DNA of 64,000 nt from Falsiroseomonas ponticola (GTDB lineage Bacteria; Pseudomonadota; Alphaproteobacteria; Acetobacterales; Acetobacteraceae), in assembly GCF_016805305.1 (NCBI RefSeq), contig NZ_JAERQN010000002.1:248001-312000 (forward strand), written 5' to 3'. The translations under genes were made by a program, and so were the position numbers. Below are positions 33,577 to 41,913 of this stretch, piece after piece. Position 1 is the first letter of the stretch. The number at the start of each line of letters is the position of its first letter. The notes below the pieces were generated by a model. It did no database searches. It was given only the letters and a program-made list of their open reading frames with translations, and was not told the DNA's origin.

Positions 33577-35019
33577 ATGGCCAAGCCCGTCACCCGCTAT
33601 GTCTGCCAGGCCTGCGGCGCGCCGCACCCGAAATGGCAGGGCCGCTGCGATGCCTGCGGCGAATGGAACACGCTGTCCGAGGAAACGACGGAGGCGCGCG
33701 GCCCCGGCCCGGCGGCCAAGGCCGGGGGCGGGCGGCGGGTGGAGTTCGTGGGCCTCAAGGGGCGGTCGGCGCCGCCGCAGCGGATCCTGACGGGGATCGC
33801 GGAGCTGGACCGGGTGCTGGGGGGCGGGCTCGTGCCGGCCTCCGCCGTGCTGGTGGGCGGCGATCCGGGCATCGGCAAATCCACCATCCTGCTGCAGGCG
33901 GCGGCGCGGATCGCGAGTTCCGGGCGGCGCGCGCTTTACATCTCGGGCGAGGAGGCGGTGGAGCAGGTGCGGCTGCGCGCGGCGCGGCTCGGCCTGACGG
34001 ACAGCCCGCTGGGGTTGGCGGCCGCGACCAGCCTGCGCGACATCGTGGCGAGCCTGGAGGGGGAGCAGGATGTCGCGCTGGTCATCATCGACTCCATCCA
34101 GACCGTGTGGCTGGACGCGCTGGATTCGGCGCCCGGCACGGTCAGCCAGGTGCGGGCCTGCGCGGCGGAGCTGATCCGGCTGGCCAAGGCGCGGGGCTTC
34201 GCCATCGTTCTGGTCGGGCATGTGACGAAGGAGGGGACGCTCGCGGGGCCGCGGGTGCTGGAGCACATGGTGGATGCGACGCTCTATTTCGAAGGCGATC
34301 GCGGCCACCAGTTCCGCATCCTCCGCGCGGTGAAGAACCGCTACGGCGCGACGGATGAGATCGGCGTCTTCGAGATGACGGAGCGCGGGCTGGTGGAGGT
34401 GGCGAACCCCTCCGCGCTGTTCCTGGCGGAGCGGCGGGGGAATGTGTCGGGCAGCGCGGTCTTCGCGGGGATCGAGGGCACGCGGCCGGTGCTGGTGGAG
34501 GTGCAATGCCTGCTCTCGCCCAGTTCGGGCGGATCGCCCCGGCGGCAGGTGGTGGGGTGGGATAGCGGGCGGCTGGCCATGCTGCTGGCGGTGCTGGAGA
34601 CGCGCTGCGGGTTGGGGGTGGGCATGAACGATGTCTATCTCAACGTGGCCGGCGGGCTGCGCATCGCGGAGCCGGCGGCGGACCTGGCGGTGGCGGCGGC
34701 GCTGGTGAGCGCCGCGACAGACCGGCCGACGGACCCCGGCGCGGTGTATTTCGGGGAGGTCGGGCTCTCCGGCGAGGTGCGGCAGGTGTCCCAGACCGAG
34801 AGCCGGATGCGGGAGGCGCAGAAGCTCGGCTTCACGGCGGCGACCCTGCCGCGGCGCGTGGCGCGCGGGTCCGCGCCGCCGGCGGCGGTGCCGGGGCTGA
34901 AGCTGACGGAGACGGGGCATTTGGCCGACCTGGTCGCGATCTTCGCGGCCAGGACGGTGAAGAAGAAGGGGGAGGGGGCTACGGCTTCCCTGGCCCCTGC
35001 TTCCTCTTCTGCTCCATGA
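33577..35019 (+). CDS. radA: DNA repair protein RadA
   Basis: 480 aa RecA-like branch-migration helicase. N-terminal zinc finger CQACGAPHPKWQGRCDAC, Walker A GGDPGIGKST, the RadA-specific KNRYG motif and a C-terminal Lon-like domain (GVGMNDVYLNVAGGL, PGAVYFGEVGLSGEVRQ). Convergent with the BrnA-like gene, whose 3' end overlaps the last 41 nt of radA. Confidence 0.95.
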   Translation: MAKPVTRYVCQACGAPHPKWQGRCDACGEWNTLSEETTEARGPGPAAKAGGGRRVEFVGLKGRSAPPQRILTGIAELDRVLGGGLVPASAVLVGGDPGIGKSTILLQAAARIASSGRRALYISGEEAVEQVRLRAARLGLTDSPLGLAAATSLRDIVASLEGEQDVALVIIDSIQTVWLDALDSAPGTVSQVRACAAELIRLAKARGFAIVLVGHVTKEGTLAGPRVLEHMVDATLYFEGDRGHQFRILRAVKNRYGATDEIGVFEMTERGLVEVANPSALFLAERRGNVSGSAVFAGIEGTRPVLVEVQCLLSPSSGGSPRRQVVGWDSGRLAMLLAVLETRCGLGVGMNDVYLNVAGGLRIAEPAADLAVAAALVSAATDRPTDPGAVYFGEVGLSGEVRQVSQTESRMREAQKLGFTAATLPRRVARGSAPPAAVPGLKLTETGHLADLVAIFAARTVKKKGEGATASLAPASSSAP

Positions 35020-35317
35020 CATAGGCGCGGAGCACGGCGTTCATCCAGGTCTGGTAGCCGGGGCCGCTGGCGCGGAACCACTCGACGATGTCCTCGTCGA
35101 TCGGGATGAGCGTCTTGGCCGGCGCGCGGACGACGGTCGCGTTGTCGTGCCAGTCGGGCGGAATGTCCTTCCAGTCGGGGTCGTCGGCGATGGATCGCTC
35201 GAGCTCGGCTTCGGTCAGCGAGCGGATGTAGGTGTCATCGGTCCGGCTCTCGCCCCGGGCGCGCTTCTCATACAGTCCGAGCATCGAGTAGCGGCGGATG
35301 TGGTTGTCGTCGGTCAT
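34979..35317 (-). CDS. BrnA-type antitoxin, apparently orphan
   Basis: 112 aa. The C-terminal half carries the BrnA/COG3514 features: KTLIPIDEDIVEWFRASGPGYQTWMNAVLRAYV, shown here only as markers IDEDIVEWFRA and GPGYQTWMNAVL. BrnA is the ribbon-helix-helix antitoxin of BrnT. No BrnT toxin lies upstream (only a 171-bp gap with a large palindrome). The N-terminal half (YEKRARGESRTDDTYI) is longer than in canonical BrnA. Overlaps radA tail to tail. Start at 35317 chosen; upstream extension reads through the palindrome. Confidence 0.8.
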   Translation of the reverse strand: MTDDNHIRRYSMLGLYEKRARGESRTDDTYIRSLTEAELERSIADDPDWKDIPPDWHDNATVVRAPAKTLIPIDEDIVEWFRASGPGYQTWMNAVLRAYVMEQKRKQGPGKP

Positions 35318-35354
35318 GAGGTGGCCCTGGCTGCTGCCTCGTTGTTGTGCGGAC

Positions 35355-35402
35355 CCCCACCCCGACCCTCCCCCGGGCGGGTGGGGGAGGGTCGGGGTGG
35401 GG
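35355..35402. repeat. perfect 20-bp inverted repeat
   Basis: Arms 35355-35374 and 35383-35402 are exact reverse complements, with an 8-nt loop. The left arm is C-rich (steps of CCCC and ACCC), the right arm G-rich. Lies between the divergent BrnA-like gene and cvpA, within the 171-bp gap. C/G-rich palindromes of this general kind recur in many proteobacterial genomes; this one may be a mobile intergenic repeat or an extruding cruciform. Confidence 0.8.
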
Positions 35403-35488
35403 ATCGCGTCGCTATACCGGTTCCTCACCTTACATCCCCCAAGACACCACCATGACACCCCGCCCCGCCCCCGCTATACCCGCGCCCG

Positions 35489-36046
35489 ATGACCTGGGTT
35501 GATGGCCTTGTCCTGGCGGTGATCCTGCTTTCGGCGGGCCTCGCCTATTTCCGCGGTCTCGTGCGCGAAGTGCTGGGCATCGGGGCCTGGGCGGGGGCGA
35601 TCATCGCTGCCGTGGTGGCGGAGCCGCAGGCCACCCCGATCGCCGCCCAATACGTCCAGCCGCCCTGGCTGGCCACCGGCGCCGCGGTGGGCGTGGTGTT
35701 CCTGGCGGTGCTCGTCGTGCTGAAGATCATCATCGCCTGGCTGGCGGGCAAGGTGCAGCGTTCCGCGCTGGGTGGCGTGGATCGCGCGCTGGGGTTGCTG
35801 TTCGGCGCCGCGCGGGGTGCTTTCCTCGTCGTGGTTGCCTATATCGTCGCCGGGCTGCTGCTGCCCGCCACCGACAAATGGCCTGACCCCGTCCGCGAAG
35901 CGCGCAGCCTGCCGCTCGCGGCCGATGGCGCGGCCTGGGTGGTGGCGAAGCTGCCCGAGGAATTCCGCCCGCGCCTGCCTGAGGGCACGGGCCGCCAGGA
36001 TCCCAGCATGGACCAGCTGCTCCGCCCCCCCGCGCGCAGCCGGTAG
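35489..36046 (+). CDS. cvpA: CvpA family membrane protein
   Basis: 185 aa inner-membrane protein with four hydrophobic helices. Family features: VDGLVLAVILLSAGLAYFRGLVREVLGI, and GGVDRALGLLFGAARG between helices 3 and 4. The C-terminus is a hydrophilic tail. CvpA is named for colicin V production; its role is uncertain, perhaps envelope maintenance. It lies 12 nt before purF, the conserved pairing across proteobacteria. Confidence 0.92.
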   Translation: MTWVDGLVLAVILLSAGLAYFRGLVREVLGIGAWAGAIIAAVVAEPQATPIAAQYVQPPWLATGAAVGVVFLAVLVVLKIIIAWLAGKVQRSALGGVDRALGLLFGAARGAFLVVVAYIVAGLLLPATDKWPDPVREARSLPLAADGAAWVVAKLPEEFRPRLPEGTGRQDPSMDQLLRPPARSR

Positions 36047-36058
36047 CGAAGGACGCGC

Positions 36059-37534
36059 ATGACCGATCTTTCAACCCAGCCTTGGGAAACCGGCGATGAC
36101 GACCACCCGCATGAGGAATGCGGCGTCGTCGGCATCTGGGGCAGCAGCGACGCCGCGGCGCTGACCGCGCTCGGCCTGCACGCCCTGCAGCACCGGGGGC
36201 AGGAAGCCGCGGGCATCGTCTCCCTCGCGGGGCAGGGGCAGTTCCATGCCCATAAGGGCCGCGGGCTGGTGGGCGACAATTTCGGCGATGCGCAGGTCAT
36301 CGCCGGGCTGCCGGGGCGTGCGGCACTCGGCCACAACCGCTACGCCACCACCGGAGAGACGGCGCTGCGCAACGTGCAGCCGCTCTATGCCGATTTCGAA
36401 TTCGGCGGCTTCGCGGTGGCCCATAACGGCAACCTGACCAATGCCCACCAGCTGAAGCGCGCCCTGGTGCGCCGCGGCTGCCTGTTCCAGTCCACCACGG
36501 ACAGCGAGGTGTTCATCCACCTCATCGCCATCAGCCTCTACACCACCGTGATGGACCGGCTGATCGACGCGCTGAAGCAGGTGCAGGGCGCCTACAGCCT
36601 GGTCGCCTTGCACAACGGCGCGCTGATCGGGGCGCGGGATCCGCTGGGCGTGCGGCCGCTGGTGCTCGGCAAGCTCGCCACCGGCGGCTATGTGCTGGCC
36701 AGCGAGACCTGTGCCCTCGACATCATCGGCGCCGACATGGTGCGGGATGTGGAGCCGGGCGAGATCATCATGATCGACGACAGCGGCATGAAGTCGATCC
36801 GCCCCTTCGCGCGGGCGCAGTCGCGCTTCTGCATCTTCGAATACATCTACTTCGCGCGGCCCGACAGCGTGGTCGAAGGCACGCCGGTCTATGACACGCG
36901 CAAGCGCATCGGCGCGGAGCTGGCCCGTGAATCCGGCGTCGCGGCCGACGTCATCGTGCCGGTGCCGGACAGCGGCGTGCCGGCGGCGATGGGCTATGCG
37001 GCGGAAGCCGGCATTCCCTTCGAGCTCGGCATCATCCGCAACCACTATGTCGGCCGCACCTTCATCGAGCCGACGGACCAGATCCGGCACCTCGGCGTGA
37101 AGCTGAAGCACAGCGCCAATCGCAGCATGATCGAGGGCAAGCGCGTGGTGCTGGTGGACGATTCCATCGTCCGCGGCACGACCAGCCGGAAGATCGTGGA
37201 GATGGTGCGCCAGGCCGGCGCGACGGAGGTGCATATGCGCATCTCCTCCCCGCCCACGACGCATTCCTGCTTCTACGGCATCGACACGCCGGAGCGCGGC
37301 AAGCTGCTGGCGGCGAAGCATGACGTGGCGGAGATGGCGCAGATCATCGGCGCGGACAGCCTGGCCTTCATCTCGCTGGACGGGCTGTATCGGGCGCTCG
37401 GCAAGAAGGGGCGGGATGCCGGGGCGCCGGCCTATTGCGATGCCTGCTTCACCGGCGACTACGCGATTCCGCTGACGGATTCGCAGGATAATTCGGAGCG
37501 TCCGCTGTCGCTCCTCCAGGCTGCCAACCGCTAG
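36059..37534 (+). CDS. purF: Amidophosphoribosyltransferase
   Basis: 491 aa; first committed step of purine synthesis, transferring ammonia from glutamine to PRPP. After a propeptide of about 20 residues, the N-terminal nucleophile is the Cys of HEECGVVGI, so the protein is probably processed. PRPP loop VVLVDDSIVRGTT. Cysteines in SRFCIFEYIYFARP, THSCFYGIDTP and YCDACFTGDY match the B. subtilis-type enzyme with a [4Fe-4S] cluster. Followed 7 nt later by an SDR gene. Confidence 0.96.
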   Translation: MTDLSTQPWETGDDDHPHEECGVVGIWGSSDAAALTALGLHALQHRGQEAAGIVSLAGQGQFHAHKGRGLVGDNFGDAQVIAGLPGRAALGHNRYATTGETALRNVQPLYADFEFGGFAVAHNGNLTNAHQLKRALVRRGCLFQSTTDSEVFIHLIAISLYTTVMDRLIDALKQVQGAYSLVALHNGALIGARDPLGVRPLVLGKLATGGYVLASETCALDIIGADMVRDVEPGEIIMIDDSGMKSIRPFARAQSRFCIFEYIYFARPDSVVEGTPVYDTRKRIGAELARESGVAADVIVPVPDSGVPAAMGYAAEAGIPFELGIIRNHYVGRTFIEPTDQIRHLGVKLKHSANRSMIEGKRVVLVDDSIVRGTTSRKIVEMVRQAGATEVHMRISSPPTTHSCFYGIDTPERGKLLAAKHDVAEMAQIIGADSLAFISLDGLYRALGKKGRDAGAPAYCDACFTGDYAIPLTDSQDNSERPLSLLQAANR

Positions 37535-37541
37535 GATCGCC

Positions 37542-38255
37542 ATGTCCCTCCCGCTTCAGGATCGTGTCGCGCTCGTCACCGGCGCGTCGCGCGGCATCGG
37601 CGCGGCGCTGGCGCTGGAACTGGCCCGGCTGGGCGCGCAGCTCGTCCTCATCGCCCGCACGCAGGGCGGGCTGGAGGAGGTGGATGACCAGATCCGCGCC
37701 GAGACGGGGCGGGGGGCGACGTTGCTGCCGCTCGACCTGCAGAAGGATGCGGAGAAGCAGCTGGACCTGGTGGGCCCTTCCGTCATGGAGCGGTTCGGCC
37801 GGCTGGATATCCTCGTGCACAATGCCGGCGCGCTGAACAAGCTGACGCCGGTGGCGCATATCGACCCCCGGGACTGGGCGGAGGTGATGGCGGTGAACCT
37901 GACCGCCGCCTGGCGCCTGATCCGCACCTGCGACCCGCCGCTGCGGGCTTCCGATGCCGGCCGTGCCGTGTTCCTGACCAGCGGCCGCGTGCTGCGGCCC
38001 AAGGCCTATTGGGGCATGTATGGCGCCGCCAAGGCGGGGATGGAGCATCTGGTGCAGACCTGGGCGCAGGAGGTGGCGAATACGCCCTTGCGCGTGAACC
38101 TGGCCGATCCTGGCGTGGTGGCGACGCGCATGCGGGCGACGGCGATGCCCGGCGAGGACCCCGCGACCATCGCCCAGCCCGCCGACGTCGCCCCCGCTTT
38201 GGCCGCGCTCTGTCTGCCGAGCGAAACCCGCCACGCCGAGCGCATCACCCTCTGA
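37542..38255 (+). CDS. SDR family NAD(P)-dependent oxidoreductase
   Basis: 237 aa. Rossmann motif TGASRGIG at about residues 13-20, HNAGALNKL, catalytic YGAAK within YWGMYGAAKAGMEHL. It lies 7 nt after purF and is probably co-transcribed; an SDR of the YciK/oxidoreductase type follows purF in many alphaproteobacteria. Substrate unknown. Terminates in a paired-hairpin element. Confidence 0.87.
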   Translation: MSLPLQDRVALVTGASRGIGAALALELARLGAQLVLIARTQGGLEEVDDQIRAETGRGATLLPLDLQKDAEKQLDLVGPSVMERFGRLDILVHNAGALNKLTPVAHIDPRDWAEVMAVNLTAAWRLIRTCDPPLRASDAGRAVFLTSGRVLRPKAYWGMYGAAKAGMEHLVQTWAQEVANTPLRVNLADPGVVATRMRATAMPGEDPATIAQPADVAPALAALCLPSETRHAERITL

Positions 38256-38256
38256 A

Positions 38257-38318
38257 GACGGTCCAGGGGCGGTTCGCCCCTGGCGGATAGGGTCCGGGAA
38301 AGGCAGAGCCTTTCCCGG
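38257..38318 (+). terminator. paired-hairpin element, copy 5 (convergent gap)
   Basis: Between convergent stops at 38255 and 38321. Flank GACGGT. Hairpin 1 arms 38263-38271/38275-38283 with loop GTT; hairpin 2 arms 38294-38304/38308-38318 (11 bp) with loop AGA, the reverse complement of TCT. It ends 2 nt before the stop of the permease gene. Confidence 0.72.
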
Positions 38319-38320
38319 GA

Positions 38321-39415
38321 TTACCGTCCTCCCGGCCGCAGGCTCCGTTCCAGCCTTTGCGAATACTGGCTCATCGTGAAGCACAGCAGGAAGTACACCC
38401 CGGCCGCGAAGACGTAGGCTTCCGTCGCGAAGCCCAGCCAGTTCGGGTCGCCGAGGGCCGCGCGGAGCGTGGTGAAGAAGTCGAAGACGCCGATCACCAC
38501 CACCAGCGTCGTGTCCTTGAACAGGCCGATGAAGGTGTTGACCTGGGACGGGATGGTGATGGTCAGGGCCTGCGGCAGGATGACCAGCCGCATCTTCTTC
38601 CAGTAGGAGAGGCCGAGCGCGTCCGCGGCCTCGTACTGCCCGCGCGGCATGGCCTGCAGGCCGCCGCGGATGACTTCCGCCATGTAGGCCGCGGTGAAGA
38701 GCGTGTAGGCGACCAGCACGCGGGCCAGGCGGTCCAGCGTCACGCCCTCCGGCAGGAACAGCGGCAGCATGATCGCCGCCATGAAGAGCAGGCTGATCAG
38801 CGGCACGCCGCGGACGCATTCGATGATGGCGGTGGAGAACCAGCGCACCAGCAGCAGGTCGCTGCGCCGGCCGAGTGCCAGCAGGATGGCGAGGGGATAG
38901 CCGAGCGCCAGGCCATAGACCGCGATGACGCCGGTGATGGTGAGCCCGCCCCAGAGCCGCGTCTGCACCGCGGGCAGGCCGAGCACGCCGCCCGCCATCA
39001 GCACCAGCATGGCGGGCGCCGCGACCGCCCAGGCCAGCAGCAGCCCGCGGCCCCAGAGGCGCCGCTGGGTGGAGGCCACGACCATGACGATGAGGATCGT
39101 CATCATCGTCGCCGGCCGCCAGCGCTGTTCGTAGGGGTAGAGGCCGAAGATGGAGAACCAGAACTTCTCCCGGATGAAGGCCCAGCAGGCGCCACCGGCT
39201 TCCCGGCAGGCATTGGCGTTGCCGTTCCAGGTGGCGCGCGCCACGGCCCAGTCCCAGAAGGGCGGCACCAGCCACCAGAGCAGCGCCAGGCAGCCCAGCG
39301 TGATGGCGGCGTTCAGCGGGCCATCGAAGCAGGCGCGGGCGAAGCCGATGGCGCGGGCGGCGAAGCCGGGGAGGGTGGGGGCGGCACGCCCCGGCGCGTC
39401 GGCGCCATGTGCCAT
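38321..39415 (-). CDS. aapM: General L-amino acid ABC transporter permease (AapM-like)
   Basis: 364 aa integral membrane protein. The C-terminal permease domain carries the EAA-type loop EVIRGGLQAMPRGQYEAADALGLS, and ILPQALTITIPSQVN follows. The long N-terminal part with several extra helices and a periplasmic WNGNANACREAGGACW segment is characteristic of AapM. Lies 2 nt after aapQ. No ATPase gene (aapP) follows: the next gene is convergent. Start at 39415 gives MAHGADAP. Confidence 0.9.
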   Translation of the reverse strand: MAHGADAPGRAAPTLPGFAARAIGFARACFDGPLNAAITLGCLALLWWLVPPFWDWAVARATWNGNANACREAGGACWAFIREKFWFSIFGLYPYEQRWRPATMMTILIVMVVASTQRRLWGRGLLLAWAVAAPAMLVLMAGGVLGLPAVQTRLWGGLTITGVIAVYGLALGYPLAILLALGRRSDLLLVRWFSTAIIECVRGVPLISLLFMAAIMLPLFLPEGVTLDRLARVLVAYTLFTAAYMAEVIRGGLQAMPRGQYEAADALGLSYWKKMRLVILPQALTITIPSQVNTFIGLFKDTTLVVVIGVFDFFTTLRAALGDPNWLGFATEAYVFAAGVYFLLCFTMSQYSQRLERSLRPGGR

Positions 39416-39417
39416 GG

Positions 39418-40563
39418 TTAGCGCTCCCTCAGCGCGACGCGCGCATTGTACCAGTTCATCAGCGCGGAGGTGATGAGGCTCAGCGCCAGGTAGATGGTCA
39501 TGAAGATGGTGATGACCTCGATCGCCTGGCCGGTCTGGTTGATGGAGGTGTTGGCGACGGAGACGAGGTCCGGGTAGCCGATGACCACCGCGAGCGAGGA
39601 GTTCTTCGTCAGGTTCAGGAATTGCGAGGTCATGGGCGGGATGATGACGCGCAGCGCCTGCGGCAGGATGACGAGGCGCATGATGCGCCCGCCCGGCAGG
39701 CCCAGCGCGCGCGCTGCCTCCCACTGGCCGCGATGGACGGACTGGATGCCGCTGCGCACGATCTCCGCCACGAAGGCGGCGGTGTAGACGACGAGGCCGA
39801 CGAGAAGGGCGAAGAATTCCGGGGAGAGGGCGAGGCCGCCTTCGAAGTTGAAGCCCGCGAGTTCCGGCCACTGCACCTGCGGCACGAAGCCGGCGGCGAT
39901 GGACAGCGCGGGGAAGCCCGCCAGCATGGCCAGGCCCGGCAGCACGGTCGGGCGGCGTTCGCCCGTTGCCACCTGGCGCGCGCGTTCCCGCCGCAGCAGC
40001 ACCCACCAGCCGATGGCGCCGGCGGCGAGTGCGGCGAGGAAGGCGTAGAGCGCGGGGTCCGCCATCAGGGCGGGAATCTTCAGGCCGCGCTGGCTGAGGA
40101 AGACGCCGGGCAGCGGGTTCAGCGCCTGCCGCACGCTCGGCATCTGGAGCATCACGGCGTGCCAGAAGACGAGCTGGAGGACGAGCGGCGTGTTGCGGAT
40201 GACCTCGATATAGCCGCCGGTCAGCGCGCGCAGCAGCGGGTTGGCGGAGAGCCGCGCCAGGCCCAGCAGCACGCCGAGGATGGTGGCCAGGATGCAGCCG
40301 ATGATGGCGACGCGCAGCGTGTTCAGCAGGCCGACGGTCAGCGCCTGGCGATAGGTATCGGCCGGCGTGTAGGGGATGAGGCTTTCGCCGATCGGGATGC
40401 CGGCGGAACGGTCGAGGAAGCCGAAGCCGAAGCGCAGGCCGCGCGCGGCCATGTTGGCTTCCGCGTTGGACCACAGCCACAGGCCCGTGGCGACGAGTGC
40501 GACGAGGAGCGCCGCCTGGATCAGGTAGCCGCGGGCGGGGCCGCGAAGGACGGACAGGCTCAT
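39418..40563 (-). CDS. aapQ: General L-amino acid ABC transporter permease (AapQ-like)
   Basis: 381 aa. N-terminal helix, then FGFGFLDRSAGIPIGESLIPY, a signature of AapQ/GltK-like large permeases. EAA loop EIVRSGIQSVHRGQWEAARALGL and LPQALRVIIPPM follow. Forms the heteromeric channel with AapM for broad amino acid import. Preceded by aapJ with a nested hairpin between them and followed by aapM after 2 nt. Confidence 0.92.
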   Translation of the reverse strand: MSLSVLRGPARGYLIQAALLVALVATGLWLWSNAEANMAARGLRFGFGFLDRSAGIPIGESLIPYTPADTYRQALTVGLLNTLRVAIIGCILATILGVLLGLARLSANPLLRALTGGYIEVIRNTPLVLQLVFWHAVMLQMPSVRQALNPLPGVFLSQRGLKIPALMADPALYAFLAALAAGAIGWWVLLRRERARQVATGERRPTVLPGLAMLAGFPALSIAAGFVPQVQWPELAGFNFEGGLALSPEFFALLVGLVVYTAAFVAEIVRSGIQSVHRGQWEAARALGLPGGRIMRLVILPQALRVIIPPMTSQFLNLTKNSSLAVVIGYPDLVSVANTSINQTGQAIEVITIFMTIYLALSLITSALMNWYNARVALRER

Positions 40564-40566
40564 GCG

Positions 40567-40634
40567 GCGCTGATCCCGGGGAGGCAGGGGGGGAAGGGGG
40601 CGTGGGGCCCCCTTCCTGGGCGTGGGATCAGCGC
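40567..40634 (-). promoter_or_regulatory. nested stem-loop between aapJ and aapQ
   Basis: Outer 11-bp arms 40567-40577 and 40624-40634 are perfect reverse complements, and the right arm contains the aapJ stop codon. Inside is a second 10-bp hairpin (40592-40601/40607-40616). Hairpins after a binding-protein gene usually protect its mRNA and reduce permease expression. This is inferred for this site from its position. Confidence 0.65.
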
Positions 40635-41659
40635 GCCGGCGGGGCGTAGAGCAGGCCGCCGCGGGTCCAGATGTTGTTCATGCCGCGCTCCAGGCCGAGC
40701 GGGGTGTTCGTGCCGAGGTGGCGCTCGAACATCTCGCCGTAGTTGCCGAAGGTGCGGATGATCTGGCGGACATAGTCGGGGCGGGCGGCGCCCAGGCTCT
40801 CACCCATGTTGCCCTCGACGCCGAGCAGGCGGCGCACGACGGGGTTGGTGGAGGAGGCCGCGATCTGCTCGACATTCGCGCTCGTGATGCCGAGTTCCTC
40901 GGCGTCGATCAGGGCGAAGGTGGTCCAGGCGACGATGTTGGTCAGTTCCTCGTCACCCTGGCGGATGGTGACGGCCAGCGGTTCCTTGGACAGGCGCTCC
41001 GGCAGGATGACGTGGTCGGCGGGGCGCGTCAGCAGGGTGCGCTGGGCGGCCAGCGCGGCGAAGTCGTTGGTGAAGACGTCGCAGCGGCCGCTGTCATAGG
41101 CGCGGCGGACCTCATCGAGGTCGGCGATGACGACCGGCGTGAAGCGCAGGTTGTTGGCGCGGAAGTAGTCCGCGATGTTCAGCTCCGTCGTCGTGCCGGG
41201 CTGCACGCAGACCGTGGCGCCGTTCAACTGGCGCGCGCTGGTCACGTTCAGGCGGCGCGGCACCATGATGGCCTGGCCGTCGTAGAAGGTGATGGCGGGC
41301 TGGTTGAAGCGGTTGACGTTGCTGTCGCGCGTCAGCGTCCAGGTGGTGTTGTTGGACAGCACGTCCACTTCGCCGGAGGAGAGCGCCGGGAAGCGGGACT
41401 GGGTGGTGACGGGGACGAATTCGACGCGGTTCGGGTCGCCGAAGATGGTGATGGCGATGGCGCGGCAGACTTCCACGTTGAAGCCGGACCAGCGGCCCTG
41501 GCTGTCCGGCACGCCGAAGCCGGGGTTGGAGGGGCCCTGCACGCCGCAGCGCAGCGTGTTGCGCTGCTTGATCTGGTCCAGGTCGCGGCCTGCCAGGGCC
41601 TCCGACACGCCAAGGGACATGAACGCCGCCGCGGCGGCGGCGAGCATCGACCACTTCAT
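40628..41659 (-). CDS. aapJ: General L-amino acid ABC transporter substrate-binding protein (AapJ-like)
   Basis: 343 aa periplasmic protein. Signal peptide MKWSMLAAAAAAFMSLGVSEALA; then TLRCGVQGPSNPGFGVPDSQG and GFNVEVCRAIA, typical of the AapJ/BztA family, with SGEVDVLSNNTTWTLTRD in the ligand-binding cleft region. First gene of aapJQM. The 92-bp region upstream, shared with an AT-rich dyad, must hold its promoter. Confidence 0.93.
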   Translation of the reverse strand: MKWSMLAAAAAAFMSLGVSEALAGRDLDQIKQRNTLRCGVQGPSNPGFGVPDSQGRWSGFNVEVCRAIAITIFGDPNRVEFVPVTTQSRFPALSSGEVDVLSNNTTWTLTRDSNVNRFNQPAITFYDGQAIMVPRRLNVTSARQLNGATVCVQPGTTTELNIADYFRANNLRFTPVVIADLDEVRRAYDSGRCDVFTNDFAALAAQRTLLTRPADHVILPERLSKEPLAVTIRQGDEELTNIVAWTTFALIDAEELGITSANVEQIAASSTNPVVRRLLGVEGNMGESLGAARPDYVRQIIRTFGNYGEMFERHLGTNTPLGLERGMNNIWTRGGLLYAPPAR

Positions 41660-41734
41660 CTCTCTGCTTCCCTGTTACCCCGCGGGACCGTTCCGGTCCT
41701 CGCTTCCGCGCGGGGACATGGCCGGAAGTCCATC

Positions 41735-41753
41735 TAATTGCAAGATTGTAATT
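41735..41753. promoter_or_regulatory. AT-rich dyad between aapJ and the autotransporter
   Basis: AATTGCAA and TTGTAATT form an imperfect inverted repeat (7 of 8 paired) with a 2-nt spacer, in DNA otherwise very GC-rich. It lies 76 nt upstream of aapJ and 161 nt upstream of the autotransporter start, so it could be a regulator binding site for either gene. The 254-bp gap holds nothing else I recognise. Confidence 0.45.
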
Positions 41754-41913
41754 GGGTGGCCATTTTCTGGGCGAATGCCCCGCCCTGTGCCGCCGGCTTG
41801 GTCAGGCGGCGCGGGGGCGCGCGGCGGCGGGCGGTAACCCTGGATTAAACGCCCGGCGGCTAGGTCTCGGCGCGCGGAAAAGCCGCGCATGCACCGGGGA
41901 AAGATTCCACCGA

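Noticed and set aside
38321..40480. AapQ and AapM as one 719-residue fusion
   Set aside because: The apparent fusion reads the wrong frame over aapQ; two separate permeases with a 2-nt gap fit the family.
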